The notes under the pieces are model-generated. The model saw only the letters and a list, made by a program, of their open reading frames with translations. It ran no database searches and was not told the DNA's origin. Positions 25,427 to 34,926 of a stretch of DNA of 64,000 bases are shown here, one piece after another. Each line of letters opens with the position of its first letter. Within the stretch, counting starts at the first letter, position 1. This stretch comes from Dyadobacter psychrophilus (GTDB lineage Bacteria; Bacteroidota; Bacteroidia; Cytophagales; Spirosomataceae): the NCBI RefSeq assembly GCF_900167945.1, contig NZ_FUZA01000012.1, positions 1-64,000 of the forward strand, in the 5' to 3' direction. The position numbers and the translations under genes are program-made.

Positions 25427-27790
25427 ATGAGCACTCAACAGATTCCATTTACAGCATTTCCGGTTGCTGACAAGAAGAATCAGCCCCTTGAAATTGCAAA
25501 CGCCGTAAAGAGGTATCTTTATCACTGGCCCTTGTTTGTAATAGGATTGTCTATTGCAGGTTCGCTGCTTTTTCTTCATATCAAAAGGACAAGGCCTGTA
25601 TATTCAGTAAAAGCTACGATCCTGATTCAGGACGAGAAAAAAACGCCTAACCAAGCCTCGCCTTTGCGCGAGATCGATTTGATCAGCTCTTCTAAACTGA
25701 TTGAGAATGAGATTGAGATCCTCAAATCAAAGAAACTAATCAGTCAGCTTATCAAAGACCTAAAATTAGATGTTGTCTATAAAATAAAAGAAGGGCTCGT
25801 GTCGCGCGACCTTTATGGCGTCAGCCCTGTGAAACTGACGCTGCTCAACCCAAGTGGTGACTATACCAATGCAGGTGTGGCCATTAGAATTAAGGACAAC
25901 AAATCGTTTTATCTGGTAATCGATGATGAAAACCAGAAAGAGCTTTCCTTTAATGATACATTACAAAACTCCTTCGGCAGCTTCAAACTGGAACCCACCA
26001 GCTCGGTTGGTCAATACAGCGGGGATTTAATCAACATTGGCATTGCGGACCCGGAGGCACTTGCTCTTGTATATCAACACGGCATTGGTATAAGCCTTTC
26101 TAATAAACTGTCGACTGCCCTTGTGCTTTCCATCGACGATGAAGTGCCCCAAAGAGGAAAGGACATTATCAATAACTTGATCTACAACTATAATTTAGCC
26201 GGCAAAAAAGGAAAGATTCAGCAGACCAAGAACACACTGGACTTTCTGGATCAAAGGATTGCTTCGCTGGCTGGGGAACTGACCCAGGCTGAAAAAGGGA
26301 TCGAAGGATACAAAAGCAGCCGGGGAATGACCGATTTGAGCGCCGATTCAAAGATCAGCCTTGAAAATATGCAGGTGAGCGATGCCAGGCTCAATGAAGT
26401 CAATGTTCAGCTCAGCGTGATTGAGGGCATTGAGAAATACATTAACTCCGCCAAAAACTCATCCGAAGCCCCTACTACATTCGGAATCACCGAGCCGGGA
26501 CTGAGTAAACTGATTGAAAAGCTTTCGGAGTTGCAACTGCAACGCGACCGGCTATTGGCCACAACGCCGGAAACAAACCCTGATTTTGACCCGATCAACA
26601 TGCAAATCTATTCGACCAAAGCGGCCATTAAAGAAAACGTAAGCAACATTAAAAAGTCGCTTTTAAGCACAAAAGGAAAGCTGCAATCCATTAATTCTGA
26701 ATTTAAATCTTCCATCAAAAGCATCCCTACCCAGGAGCGGGAATATGTAAGCATTAAGCGTCAGCAGGCAACCAAGGAAAACTTATATACGTATTTGCTG
26801 CAAAAAAGAGAAGAAGCATCGGTGAGCTACGCGACTTCACTAACCGATGACCACGTTATTGATCAGGCTTACGCAGGCCCGGCTAAAAACAGTCAGCGTA
26901 TGCTAGGCCTGGCAGCAGCGCTTTTGCTTGGATTGGGTCTTCCAGCCGGTCTTATTTACGTAAGAGGCATGTTGAGCAGCAAGATCACAACCCGCGAAGA
27001 CATTACTGACAACCTGAAAACGCCCATTATCATTGAACTTCCCCTGGAAGCGGGTAAAAATGCGATCGCCATCAACCACAGCAGCCAGACCGTTGTCAGC
27101 GAGCAGTTCAGGGCGCTGCGCATCAAGCTATATTATTTATTTGGTAAAAAGGAATATGGCCGCGTTACCCTGGTAACTTCCAGTGTGCCAGGAGAAGGCA
27201 AGAGCTTCGTCAGCAGTAACCTGGGACTTACCCTGGCGTATTCCGGAAGAAAAACCATCATTCTGGAACTGGATATGCGCAAGCCCAAGATCGCCGAGAT
27301 CTTTGGGGTTTCGAAAGATCGTCCGGGCATCAGCGATTATCTCAATGGCCATGCAAAGCAAAACGAGATCATCCAGCATTCGGCAAACGAGTCTCATCTG
27401 CATTTCATTACCAGTGGGCAGCTTGTAGCAAACCCTTCGGAGCTGCTTGAAAAGAAGCTGCTGGGCGATCTGATCGACAGTTTGAAGTATATCTACGACG
27501 ACATCATTATCGACAGCCCTCCTATCCACCTGGTTCCCGATGCCATGATCCTATCGCGCGTTTCAGACATTACCTTGTACCTGATCAGACAAGGCTTCAC
27601 CCAAAAATCCGAGCTGGACTTTATTAAGGAGCTCGATAAGCAGCTGCAACTGACCAACATTAATATCATTTTCAATGGTATTCAAAGAGTCAAATACGGC
27701 TACGGCTACGATTATGACACCAATTACTATGCGCAACAAAAATCGGCGCCCTTAAGCTTCATGTTCAGTGACTTTTTCAGCCGGTTCTGA
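25427..27790 (+). CDS. Polysaccharide biosynthesis tyrosine autokinase (Wzc-like)
   Basis: A 787-residue fusion of chain-length determinant and cytoplasmic tyrosine kinase. Residues ~20-330 hold the Wzz domain, with a first membrane helix at ~38-57 (LFVIGLSIAGSLLFL). A long helical region follows, and a second helix is near 490-510 (LGLAAALLLGLGLPAGLIYV). The kinase has Walker A SSVPGEGKS (~584-592), Walker A' ILELDMRKPK and Walker B DDIIIDSPP. The tail is Tyr-rich (YGYGYDYDTNYYAQQ, ~755-770), as expected for autophosphorylation. It controls chain length and export with the Wza-like protein. Confidence 0.95.
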   Translation: MSTQQIPFTAFPVADKKNQPLEIANAVKRYLYHWPLFVIGLSIAGSLLFLHIKRTRPVYSVKATILIQDEKKTPNQASPLREIDLISSSKLIENEIEILKSKKLISQLIKDLKLDVVYKIKEGLVSRDLYGVSPVKLTLLNPSGDYTNAGVAIRIKDNKSFYLVIDDENQKELSFNDTLQNSFGSFKLEPTSSVGQYSGDLINIGIADPEALALVYQHGIGISLSNKLSTALVLSIDDEVPQRGKDIINNLIYNYNLAGKKGKIQQTKNTLDFLDQRIASLAGELTQAEKGIEGYKSSRGMTDLSADSKISLENMQVSDARLNEVNVQLSVIEGIEKYINSAKNSSEAPTTFGITEPGLSKLIEKLSELQLQRDRLLATTPETNPDFDPINMQIYSTKAAIKENVSNIKKSLLSTKGKLQSINSEFKSSIKSIPTQEREYVSIKRQQATKENLYTYLLQKREEASVSYATSLTDDHVIDQAYAGPAKNSQRMLGLAAALLLGLGLPAGLIYVRGMLSSKITTREDITDNLKTPIIIELPLEAGKNAIAINHSSQTVVSEQFRALRIKLYYLFGKKEYGRVTLVTSSVPGEGKSFVSSNLGLTLAYSGRKTIILELDMRKPKIAEIFGVSKDRPGISDYLNGHAKQNEIIQHSANESHLHFITSGQLVANPSELLEKKLLGDLIDSLKYIYDDIIIDSPPIHLVPDAMILSRVSDITLYLIRQGFTQKSELDFIKELDKQLQLTNINIIFNGIQRVKYGYGYDYDTNYYAQQKSAPLSFMFSDFFSRF

Positions 27791-27829
27791 TATCGAGTAA
27801 GTGTTATTTTACCTTTACATATATTGACT

Positions 27830-28423
27830 GTGAGAAACATATTTGTATTCCTTAATTACATAAGATGCATTCCGCATATTGCCCTGTTTTATCTGCATAA
27901 GAACAAGAGCACAGTTCACGCGGATGTCAGGCGTTGGCTTTTGATCCTCGGTCTGCCATTCAAAACATTACATGGATTCATATATTTGCTTTCATTCCAT
28001 CCGGAATTCAGAAATCTCTTTTATCATCGCATCGGAGCCGTCAAACACCTTTTTAAGTTTTTGTGCCCTCCAATGTCAACCCTGTATATTCATACTCCAC
28101 AGATCGGAGAAGGTCTCTTCATTCAGCATGGATTCAGCACCATTATAAATGCTGCTGCTATCGGCAAGAACTGCTGGATTAACCATCAGGTAACCATTGG
28201 ATTTACAAATTCAACGGATTGTCCCACAATTATGGATAATGTAACCATATATGCCGGCGCAAAAGTACTTGGTGGCATCGTGGTAGGTGATAATGCGATA
28301 GTAGGAGCAAATGCTGTGGTTGTTAAAGATGTTCCCCAGGACTGTACGGTAGTAGGCATACCAGCCAGGATCATCAAAAAGAATGGAAGACCGATTCAAC
28401 ATTTTGAAACACTCTGTGACTAA
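27830..28423 (+). CDS. Serine acetyltransferase-like hexapeptide acyltransferase
   Basis: A left-handed beta-helix acyltransferase of ~197 residues in the CysE-like group. Hexapeptide turns run through residues ~90-185 (IGEGLFIQHG, AAIGKNCWINHQVTIG, VGDNAIVGANAVVVKDVP). The end VVGIPARIIKK is typical. The start is uncertain: GTG 27830 and TTG 27824 are both possible and there is no ATG nearby. In this setting it probably O-acetylates or otherwise acylates the polymer or a sugar intermediate, not serine itself. Confidence 0.82.
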   Translation: MRNIFVFLNYIRCIPHIALFYLHKNKSTVHADVRRWLLILGLPFKTLHGFIYLLSFHPEFRNLFYHRIGAVKHLFKFLCPPMSTLYIHTPQIGEGLFIQHGFSTIINAAAIGKNCWINHQVTIGFTNSTDCPTIMDNVTIYAGAKVLGGIVVGDNAIVGANAVVVKDVPQDCTVVGIPARIIKKNGRPIQHFETLCD

Positions 28424-28500
28424 GCATACGACTTTGCTATTGAACGGCAACCTATATACTAGTACGTTATATATTCGATAAACCCAGTAAATCCTTCAAA

Positions 28501-29829
28501 GTGAACATCGGGAAATCTGAAAAACAGTTAACACGTAATATACTTTCTCTGACATTAGTCCAAATTGCTAATTATGGAATGCCGCTGATATCTGTACCAA
28601 TCATTTCTCGCATAATTGGTCCTGAGAAATTTGGGATAATCAATTTCTCAGCTGCATTTGTAACTTATTTCACGTTGTTGATAAGCTATGGCTTTGATTT
28701 AACGGCAACGCGTAAGATCGCAAAAGACCCTTATAATGAGGACAACAGGAGCACTGTTTTCAGTGAAGTGTTCTGTACGCAGTTGCTGTTACTACTGCTG
28801 GCCACCTGTATTTTTTTGATCCTGGTATTTACAGTCCCCAGACTGCAAATTGATCGGAAAATAATAACATTCTCATTCATTTTATGTATCAGTACTGTTT
28901 TTACACAAAACTGGCTCTTTCAGGCCATGCAGGACCTTTCAAGGGTCGCTTTGTTCAACTTGGTAAGCAAGGTGCTTTTTACGATGACGATTTTATTGCT
29001 CATTAAAAGAAGTGATGATTACATCTGGCAACCACTTTTGATTGGCATAATTCAAACCTTCGTTAGCCTTACCTCTTTTTTGTGGGCAATTAAAGTTTAT
29101 AAAATCAAACTTACCAGAGTTCCTCTTGCCAGATGTCTACAACTGCTGTGGGAAGAAAAGACGGTTTTCTTTTCGTTGGTAGTCGTCAATTTATACACCA
29201 CTACTAACACCTTTATACTTGGACTGTATCAAAGTGCAGAACAGACCGGATTTTATACGGCTGGTCAACGATTGATCCTCATTGCCCAATCTATTTTAAC
29301 CTTGCCATTAACACAAGCCTTTTACCCTTTTATAGGCAAAGCTTTCAGGGATGATCGTCAGCAAGGCCTCAGAGTCACACAAAAAATCCTGCCCCTTATC
29401 ATCATCTTTACCGGGGTAGCTACCATTGTAATGATCCTTCTTGGCCCACTGGTCATCCGCTCATTCTATGGTCATAAATTTGAAGCAGCAGTCCCAGTTT
29501 TTCAGATCCTGGCTATGATTCCGCTCTGCATTGCCGTAAGCAATGTATTTGGGATTCAAATCATGTTAAATCTTGGGCTTGACAGGTTTTTTTTGAGAAT
29601 CACTTCCGTGGGAGCACTGCTAAGCATACTACTGAATGTCTTTATGATACGGCAGTGGGGATATATCGGTACCTCTTTCAACTGGCTGCTAACCGAAGTA
29701 TTCATCCTGATAAGCATGTATGTTGTACTTCTGCGTCAGGGAATTAATCCGGTTGAGTTGCACTATTTCAAATTTTCCAGCTTGAAAGAGTATTTAGGCC
29801 CGATCAAAACGAAATTATTTACAAGGTGA
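28501..29829 (+). CDS. Oligosaccharide flippase (Wzx-like)
   Basis: A 442-residue membrane protein of the polysaccharide flippase family, with about 12 helices. The N-terminus NILSLTLVQIANYGMPLISVPIISRIIGPEKFG is characteristic. It starts with GTG 28501. It would turn the undecaprenyl-linked repeat unit across the inner membrane, working with the Wzy-like polymerase at 30862 and the Wzc-like kinase. It sits 77 bp after the acyltransferase gene. Confidence 0.92.
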   Translation: MNIGKSEKQLTRNILSLTLVQIANYGMPLISVPIISRIIGPEKFGIINFSAAFVTYFTLLISYGFDLTATRKIAKDPYNEDNRSTVFSEVFCTQLLLLLLATCIFLILVFTVPRLQIDRKIITFSFILCISTVFTQNWLFQAMQDLSRVALFNLVSKVLFTMTILLLIKRSDDYIWQPLLIGIIQTFVSLTSFLWAIKVYKIKLTRVPLARCLQLLWEEKTVFFSLVVVNLYTTTNTFILGLYQSAEQTGFYTAGQRLILIAQSILTLPLTQAFYPFIGKAFRDDRQQGLRVTQKILPLIIIFTGVATIVMILLGPLVIRSFYGHKFEAAVPVFQILAMIPLCIAVSNVFGIQIMLNLGLDRFFLRITSVGALLSILLNVFMIRQWGYIGTSFNWLLTEVFILISMYVVLLRQGINPVELHYFKFSSLKEYLGPIKTKLFTR

Positions 29830-29908
29830 GTTGGCTTATCCAACACAATGTGCTTGTCGTCAGGACATTAACCTAGAATAAATCAATATTATTAACTCCC
29901 TCATCCAG

Positions 29909-30865
29909 ATGAAAAACATTGCCGCAGTCGTCGTAACTTTCAACAGATTAGCGTTACTAAAAGGCTGCATAAAATCTTTACGTGAACAAACTACCCGCCC
30001 TGATAGCATCATAGTTGTCAACAATGGAAGTACAGATGGCACTGATATCTGGCTGGCTCAGCAAGCCGATCTTCAAGTTATAGCCCAAAATAACTCTGGC
30101 GGCGCAGGTGGCTTTTACACTGGAATCAAGGAAGCATACCAACAAGAATTCAACTGGATATGGGTCATGGACGATGACTGCGTTGCAGATAAAGACTGTC
30201 TTTCCCATATGCTGGATTCACTCTCATCGGTAAATGCCAGGTGCGTTGCGCCTATCGTCGTTGACCGGACGGGAAATACTGACACCCGGCACCGGGGATA
30301 TTTCAATTTTCATAATAAGCTTGAAACAACGCACACACAAATCGAGGCGAACAACGAGAATGATAAGTTAATTGATTTCGCATCCTTCGTGGGTCTGATG
30401 ATACATTCCTCCGTTGTCAATGAGATCGGTCTGCCTAAAAAGGAATTCTTCATTCATAATGATGACATAGAATACTGCCTTCGAGTTAATAAAATAAGCA
30501 AAATCCTGCTAAGTGCAAAGGCAACAATTAACCATCTTGAAAATGCGACAGCTTCAACTGTTCTTAAATCATTCCTGAACCATTCGCGGCACCGGCCTCC
30601 TTTTGAAGGGCTATGGATTAAATATTACGGGACCAGAAACCTGATCTGGATGAAAAAACAGCATATGTCTGGCGCTGATAATGCAAAAAAAATGGCTTTT
30701 GCTTTCCTGATCATACGCTCGATGCTGCGACATCTTAAAGACATTGCCATGTACGATGACAATAAGTTCAGAAGAGCGAATTTCTACGTCAGTTCTTACC
30801 TTGACGGATGGTTCGGCGTATTTGACAATGATAAACCAAAACGAATTCTTACCAAAGGAGAATGA
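29909..30865 (+). CDS. Glycosyltransferase family 2 (GlfT1/rhamnosyltransferase type)
   Basis: A 318-residue GT-A transferase. It starts IAAVVVTFNRLALLKGCIKS, then has VVNNGSTDGT and WIWVMDDDC with the metal-binding acidic run. The wording NNSGGAGGFYTGI before the acidic motif is typical of rhamnosyl- and galactofuranosyltransferases. It probably adds a sugar to the growing repeat unit. Its TGA overlaps the ATG of the polymerase candidate (ATGA). Confidence 0.87.
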   Translation: MKNIAAVVVTFNRLALLKGCIKSLREQTTRPDSIIVVNNGSTDGTDIWLAQQADLQVIAQNNSGGAGGFYTGIKEAYQQEFNWIWVMDDDCVADKDCLSHMLDSLSSVNARCVAPIVVDRTGNTDTRHRGYFNFHNKLETTHTQIEANNENDKLIDFASFVGLMIHSSVVNEIGLPKKEFFIHNDDIEYCLRVNKISKILLSAKATINHLENATASTVLKSFLNHSRHRPPFEGLWIKYYGTRNLIWMKKQHMSGADNAKKMAFAFLIIRSMLRHLKDIAMYDDNKFRRANFYVSSYLDGWFGVFDNDKPKRILTKGE

Positions 30866-32115
30866 TAACTGTTCCCTCATATAACAAGCAGGCATCCAGA
30901 CTAAATATTGCCTATATATTTCTTTTGGTACTGTTTTCCCTGAACTTTTTTTCGGCTAAATACGCTGCTTCGGGTTTACTGAAAAATTTAAGCTACGGGA
31001 CTATGCTGATGGCCATTGTTATTTCACTTCCATCTTTTTTCAAAATATCGGACGGCCAGTTCTCTTTCCCGATAAAAATGATCAGCATATCAATCATATG
31101 CTCCATCTTTATGGCTTACATTTCCTGGGGACAGGAGTTCTCTTATAGCGTATCAACTGTTCCCTATTTACTTTGGTTCGTATTTTTCTATCTTGTCCAG
31201 ATTCAATTCCCTACAAACAAAATTGAGAACACCACCCTTATATATGGGGTTGCATATATAATCCTGTACTTTTTCCAGTTTACCCATAGCGATGTAGTTT
31301 ACTTTGGCTTCAAAGAAGAATTCAGTGAGGACCGTGGCATCATCCGGATCAACTTCCCGGGAGCAGGCATATTCTTCCTTGCCTATTTTATCGCGCTCAA
31401 TAAAGTATCCGAAAAAACCAAACTAAGGCCTTTTCTGATCATCTTCCTGATTATGGGTGTGGTTGTTACTGTGTTACAGGTGACCCGCCAAAGTATAGCA
31501 TTGATATTGCTAATCACAATTTACCACTTCGTCAAAAACGTATCGCTGGTCAAAAAAATAGCAATCGTGTTAGCTTTTGCAATCTGCGGTGCCATATTTC
31601 TAAGTTTTGATCTACCCATTTTTCAAGGTTTGGCTGAAACGCAAAAGGAAACCGTCTCTGACGGATCAAAATACATTCGCGTGTTAGCTGGTGAATTCTT
31701 CTTAAATGACTTTTCTCCAAATATGCTTAGCCGAATCTTTGGAAACGGGTTTCCTAATTTTACTTCCAACTATGGCAAGTATATGCTTTTCTTATCAGAT
31801 ACTTACGGCTTCTATATAACAGACATTGGTTTAATTGGAGTTTATGTAATGTTTGGCATATTTGCCCTGATCGGCTATCTAATTATTTTCTTAAAAACAA
31901 TTACGTTATACGTTTCGCCAGATTTTTACTATGTCAAGTATTATATGTGGCTTTTGATGGTAACCTGCTTAACATCCGATGCATGTTTCTCCATCAACTT
32001 TATGATCAGCAATGTCTTTGCATTGTATTGTTTTCATGTTGCCTGCCAGCAGCATCGCGCCAATTTACAAATACAAAAGCATCTGATATCAGAATCTGTT
32101 GAACCAGCTGCTTAG
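30862..32115 (+). CDS. Polytopic membrane protein, likely O-antigen/EPS polymerase (Wzy-like)
   Basis: A 417-residue protein with about 10-11 hydrophobic helices, starting with an ATGA overlap to the transferase before it. There is a large polar loop near residues 260-330 (ETQKETVSDGSKYIRVLAGE, then LSRIFGNGFPNF), as in Wzy and WaaL proteins. Sequence similarity in this group is weak, so the call rests on topology and on the locus having a flippase and no other polymerase. It could also be an O-antigen ligase. Confidence 0.7.
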   Translation: MITVPSYNKQASRLNIAYIFLLVLFSLNFFSAKYAASGLLKNLSYGTMLMAIVISLPSFFKISDGQFSFPIKMISISIICSIFMAYISWGQEFSYSVSTVPYLLWFVFFYLVQIQFPTNKIENTTLIYGVAYIILYFFQFTHSDVVYFGFKEEFSEDRGIIRINFPGAGIFFLAYFIALNKVSEKTKLRPFLIIFLIMGVVVTVLQVTRQSIALILLITIYHFVKNVSLVKKIAIVLAFAICGAIFLSFDLPIFQGLAETQKETVSDGSKYIRVLAGEFFLNDFSPNMLSRIFGNGFPNFTSNYGKYMLFLSDTYGFYITDIGLIGVYVMFGIFALIGYLIIFLKTITLYVSPDFYYVKYYMWLLMVTCLTSDACFSINFMISNVFALYCFHVACQQHRANLQIQKHLISESVEPAA

Positions 32116-32182
32116 AGAAATACGCGTCGAAATTAAAATGTATCTGTAACACTCCTTTTATAACATTAAGATAAGCCCTATT

Positions 32183-33130
32183 TTGAATCCTTCACTCGCT
32201 ATCATAATTCCTGCATATAAGCAAGAATTTCTCAAAGAGACACTTGACTCAATTGCCGCACAAACATGTGGCAGATTCACACTCTATATCGGAGATGACG
32301 CAAGTCCTGAAAACCTGTATGCGGTTATAAGCGAATATGAGCCTAAGATCGACATTGTTTATAAAAGGTTTGAAAATAACCTGGGCGCACACGATCTGAT
32401 TGCACATTGGCAGCGCTGTTTGGACTTGGCTAAAAATGAGGAATGGGTCTGGCTTTTCTCAGACGACGATGTCATGGGTCCTGAGTGTGTAGAAAGATTT
32501 TATCAGGTTTTGCTTGGTAGTCCCGATTGCGATCTGCTGCATTTTGGTACAAACATCATAGATCAGCATGGTGGCATAATTAAAGAATGTGCTCCGTTTT
32601 CGCAGCGATTAAGTGTAGAGAATTTCTTTTCGGAGCGCACCAAATTTAAAATTAACAGTTCGGTAGTCGAATATATTTTCAGGAAATCCCATTTTCAGGA
32701 TTGCGGAGGATTTCAAAAATATGACTTGGCCTGGTGCGCTGACGATGCAACATGGATAAAATTGGGTGCCAGTCGGGGTATACTAACCATCCCTGATTCC
32801 AAAGTTAAATGGAGATATAGTGGTGTAAACATATCGTCAAACATTACTAACAAATCAATTGTTTTCCGGAAAGTATCTTCCAGTATAAAGCACATCAAGT
32901 GGGTATCAAGCTTCTTTAGAGAAAACAATATACATGATAAGACAAGCTCATTTCAAAAAGTTAAATGGATACTGTCAGTTGTGGTATTGACGCCTTCGTT
33001 TTCACTGCCGGAGAAATATAAATTGCTTTTTCAGATCACAAAAGATCTTGGGTATATGAAAGTTAGGCCAGTTGCAATGGCTTACCTTTTATACTGGCAA
33101 CTCAAAAAACTTGCTCCTGAATCGAAGTAA
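32183..33130 (+). CDS. Glycosyltransferase family 2
   Basis: A 315-residue GT-A transferase. It starts at TTG 32183 because the conserved start SLAIIIPAYKQEFLKETLDSI follows directly and the next ATG would remove it. Acidic motifs are GDDASPE and LFSDDDVMG. It lacks membrane segments. It probably adds one sugar of the repeat unit; the donor is unknown. Confidence 0.83.
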   Translation: MNPSLAIIIPAYKQEFLKETLDSIAAQTCGRFTLYIGDDASPENLYAVISEYEPKIDIVYKRFENNLGAHDLIAHWQRCLDLAKNEEWVWLFSDDDVMGPECVERFYQVLLGSPDCDLLHFGTNIIDQHGGIIKECAPFSQRLSVENFFSERTKFKINSSVVEYIFRKSHFQDCGGFQKYDLAWCADDATWIKLGASRGILTIPDSKVKWRYSGVNISSNITNKSIVFRKVSSSIKHIKWVSSFFRENNIHDKTSSFQKVKWILSVVVLTPSFSLPEKYKLLFQITKDLGYMKVRPVAMAYLLYWQLKKLAPESK

Positions 33131-33188
33131 GCACGCCAAGTCCCCCAGTATAAGCGTACCAAATTAATGTTAATCTACGAGAAGTTCC

Positions 33189-34169
33189 ATGCCGTTTCTA
33201 TCTATTATTGTTCCAGTCTACAACAAGGAAGACTACATAGAGTCATCAATTGAATCCATTTTGAATCAAACATTTTCTGATTTTGAATTGATACTTGTAA
33301 ATGATGGCTCCACCGATCAAAGCGGAAGGATCTGCGACCATTATCAAAAAACTGATCAGCGGGTAGTTGTGGTGCACCAATCAAATCAAGGTGTATCGAC
33401 TGCAAGAAATACGGGTCTGGACGTATCGACTGGAAGGTACATTGGTTTTGTGGATTGTGACGACGAGCTTGAAACAGATATGTATGACCTGCTCATTTCT
33501 AATGCGCTATATCATAACGCTGATGTCTCAATTTGCGGAATAAAAAAAATATTTCCCGATAAAACAGTTTCACTTGGCGGATCAAATAGTGTTAAAATAT
33601 ACAATTCGGACCAGGCACTTACCGGTCTTTTGAAAAAAGAATTTCCAAGAAGCGTTTACGATAAAATATACCTCGGTGCAAATGCAAAAAAAGTAAAATT
33701 TGAGGGCAGCATTTACGAGGATACTCTTTACAACTTCATGGTTTTAGCCGAATCAAAAAAAATAGTTTATCATGATATGTTGAAATACAATTACATCATC
33801 AGAGAAAACTCGGTATCCATGGCGAAATTCAGCAAGAAATACATTGATTCGATAACTGTTTCCGGTCAGATACTAGACATTTGCAAAGCCAAGCGCCCCG
33901 ATCATATCGGGGAAGCAATAAACTTTGACTTTGTCACAAATCTATCTCTGTTAAATATCATTCTGATATCAGAAAAAGCTAATTATATAGAAGACTACCG
34001 GCTTGTATCATCAAATCTAGTTCGCCTATCAAAAAACTTAAATGGAAGCGCTACGCGAGCCAAGCATAAATATGCCTTCGCCTTATTTAAGTGTAGCCCT
34101 TTTATTTACGAATTTATGATGAAGTTATATTGTGAAATCGCAAAGGCTGACATTTCAAAAAGAAAATAA
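33189..34169 (+). CDS. Glycosyltransferase family 2
   Basis: A 326-residue GT-A transferase, start ATG 33189. Motifs are FLSIIVPVYNKEDYIESSI, LVNDGSTDQS and FVDCDDE (the DxD-type metal site). The C-terminal ~120 residues are less conserved. It is one of four transferases in a row in the polymer locus. Its end overlaps the upstream-open frame of the next gene, but that gene starts later, at 34201. Confidence 0.85.
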   Translation: MPFLSIIVPVYNKEDYIESSIESILNQTFSDFELILVNDGSTDQSGRICDHYQKTDQRVVVVHQSNQGVSTARNTGLDVSTGRYIGFVDCDDELETDMYDLLISNALYHNADVSICGIKKIFPDKTVSLGGSNSVKIYNSDQALTGLLKKEFPRSVYDKIYLGANAKKVKFEGSIYEDTLYNFMVLAESKKIVYHDMLKYNYIIRENSVSMAKFSKKYIDSITVSGQILDICKAKRPDHIGEAINFDFVTNLSLLNIILISEKANYIEDYRLVSSNLVRLSKNLNGSATRAKHKYAFALFKCSPFIYEFMMKLYCEIAKADISKRK

Positions 34170-34200
34170 TAAATCCCTCTATTCTATAATTATAAAAAAA

Positions 34201-34920
34201 ATGATTGCGAAACTATCCATTATTATTCCCGTATTCAACGAAGGAAAGACAATCCATCACATCTTGAACAAGCTAAAATCTGTTGAACTTGTCAATAATA
34301 TCAAAAAAGAGATCATTATTGTCAACGACTGCTCCAGTGACGATACCGAAGAAGTACTAAAACAATACTTCTTGCAAAATCCTGATTTCAACATCTCATA
34401 TTTTAAACATGAGGTCAACAAAGGTAAAGGGGCAGCACTTCATACAGGTATTGCAAAAGCGACCGGAGAATATCTTATCATTCAGGATGCCGACTTGGAA
34501 TATGATCCCAATGAATACAACGATCTGCTAAAACCGGTATTGACAGGCTTCGCCGATGTAGTATACGGCTCCAGGTTCATGGGTAGCAACCCCCACCGCA
34601 TTCTGTTTTTCTGGCACACCATCGGAAACAAGTTTCTGACATTTATTTCGAACATGTTTACAAATCTCAATTTGACCGACATGGAAACTTGTTATAAGCT
34701 ATTTAAGACAGACGTAATTCAGCAGCTCAATTTAGTTGAGAGGCGCTTTGGTTTTGAACCCGAGGTAACGGCTAAAATTGCCAGGGTACCCGCCATCAGA
34801 ATCTACGAAGTCGGTATCTCCTACTATGGAAGAACTTATCTAGAAGGAAAGAAGATCGGTTGGAAAGATGGTTTCAGGGCTATTTTTTCTATTCTCAAAT
34901 ATGGCTTATTAAAAATGTAA
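34201..34920 (+). CDS. Polyprenyl-phosphate mannosyltransferase-like glycosyltransferase
   Basis: A 239-residue GT2 enzyme of the dolichol/polyprenyl-phosphate sugar synthase type. I use ATG 34201 (MIAKLSIIIPVFNEGKT); the frame is open 69 bp further upstream but those residues overlap the previous gene. Motifs are IIVNDCSSDDT, KGKGAALHTGIAKATGEY and IQDADLEYDPNEY, and the end YYGRTYLEGKKIGWKDG is typical. It would load a sugar on a lipid phosphate carrier, which fits the GT-C membrane transferase encoded next. Confidence 0.87.
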   Translation: MIAKLSIIIPVFNEGKTIHHILNKLKSVELVNNIKKEIIIVNDCSSDDTEEVLKQYFLQNPDFNISYFKHEVNKGKGAALHTGIAKATGEYLIIQDADLEYDPNEYNDLLKPVLTGFADVVYGSRFMGSNPHRILFFWHTIGNKFLTFISNMFTNLNLTDMETCYKLFKTDVIQQLNLVERRFGFEPEVTAKIARVPAIRIYEVGISYYGRTYLEGKKIGWKDGFRAIFSILKYGLLKM

Positions 34921-34926
34921 TCTGCT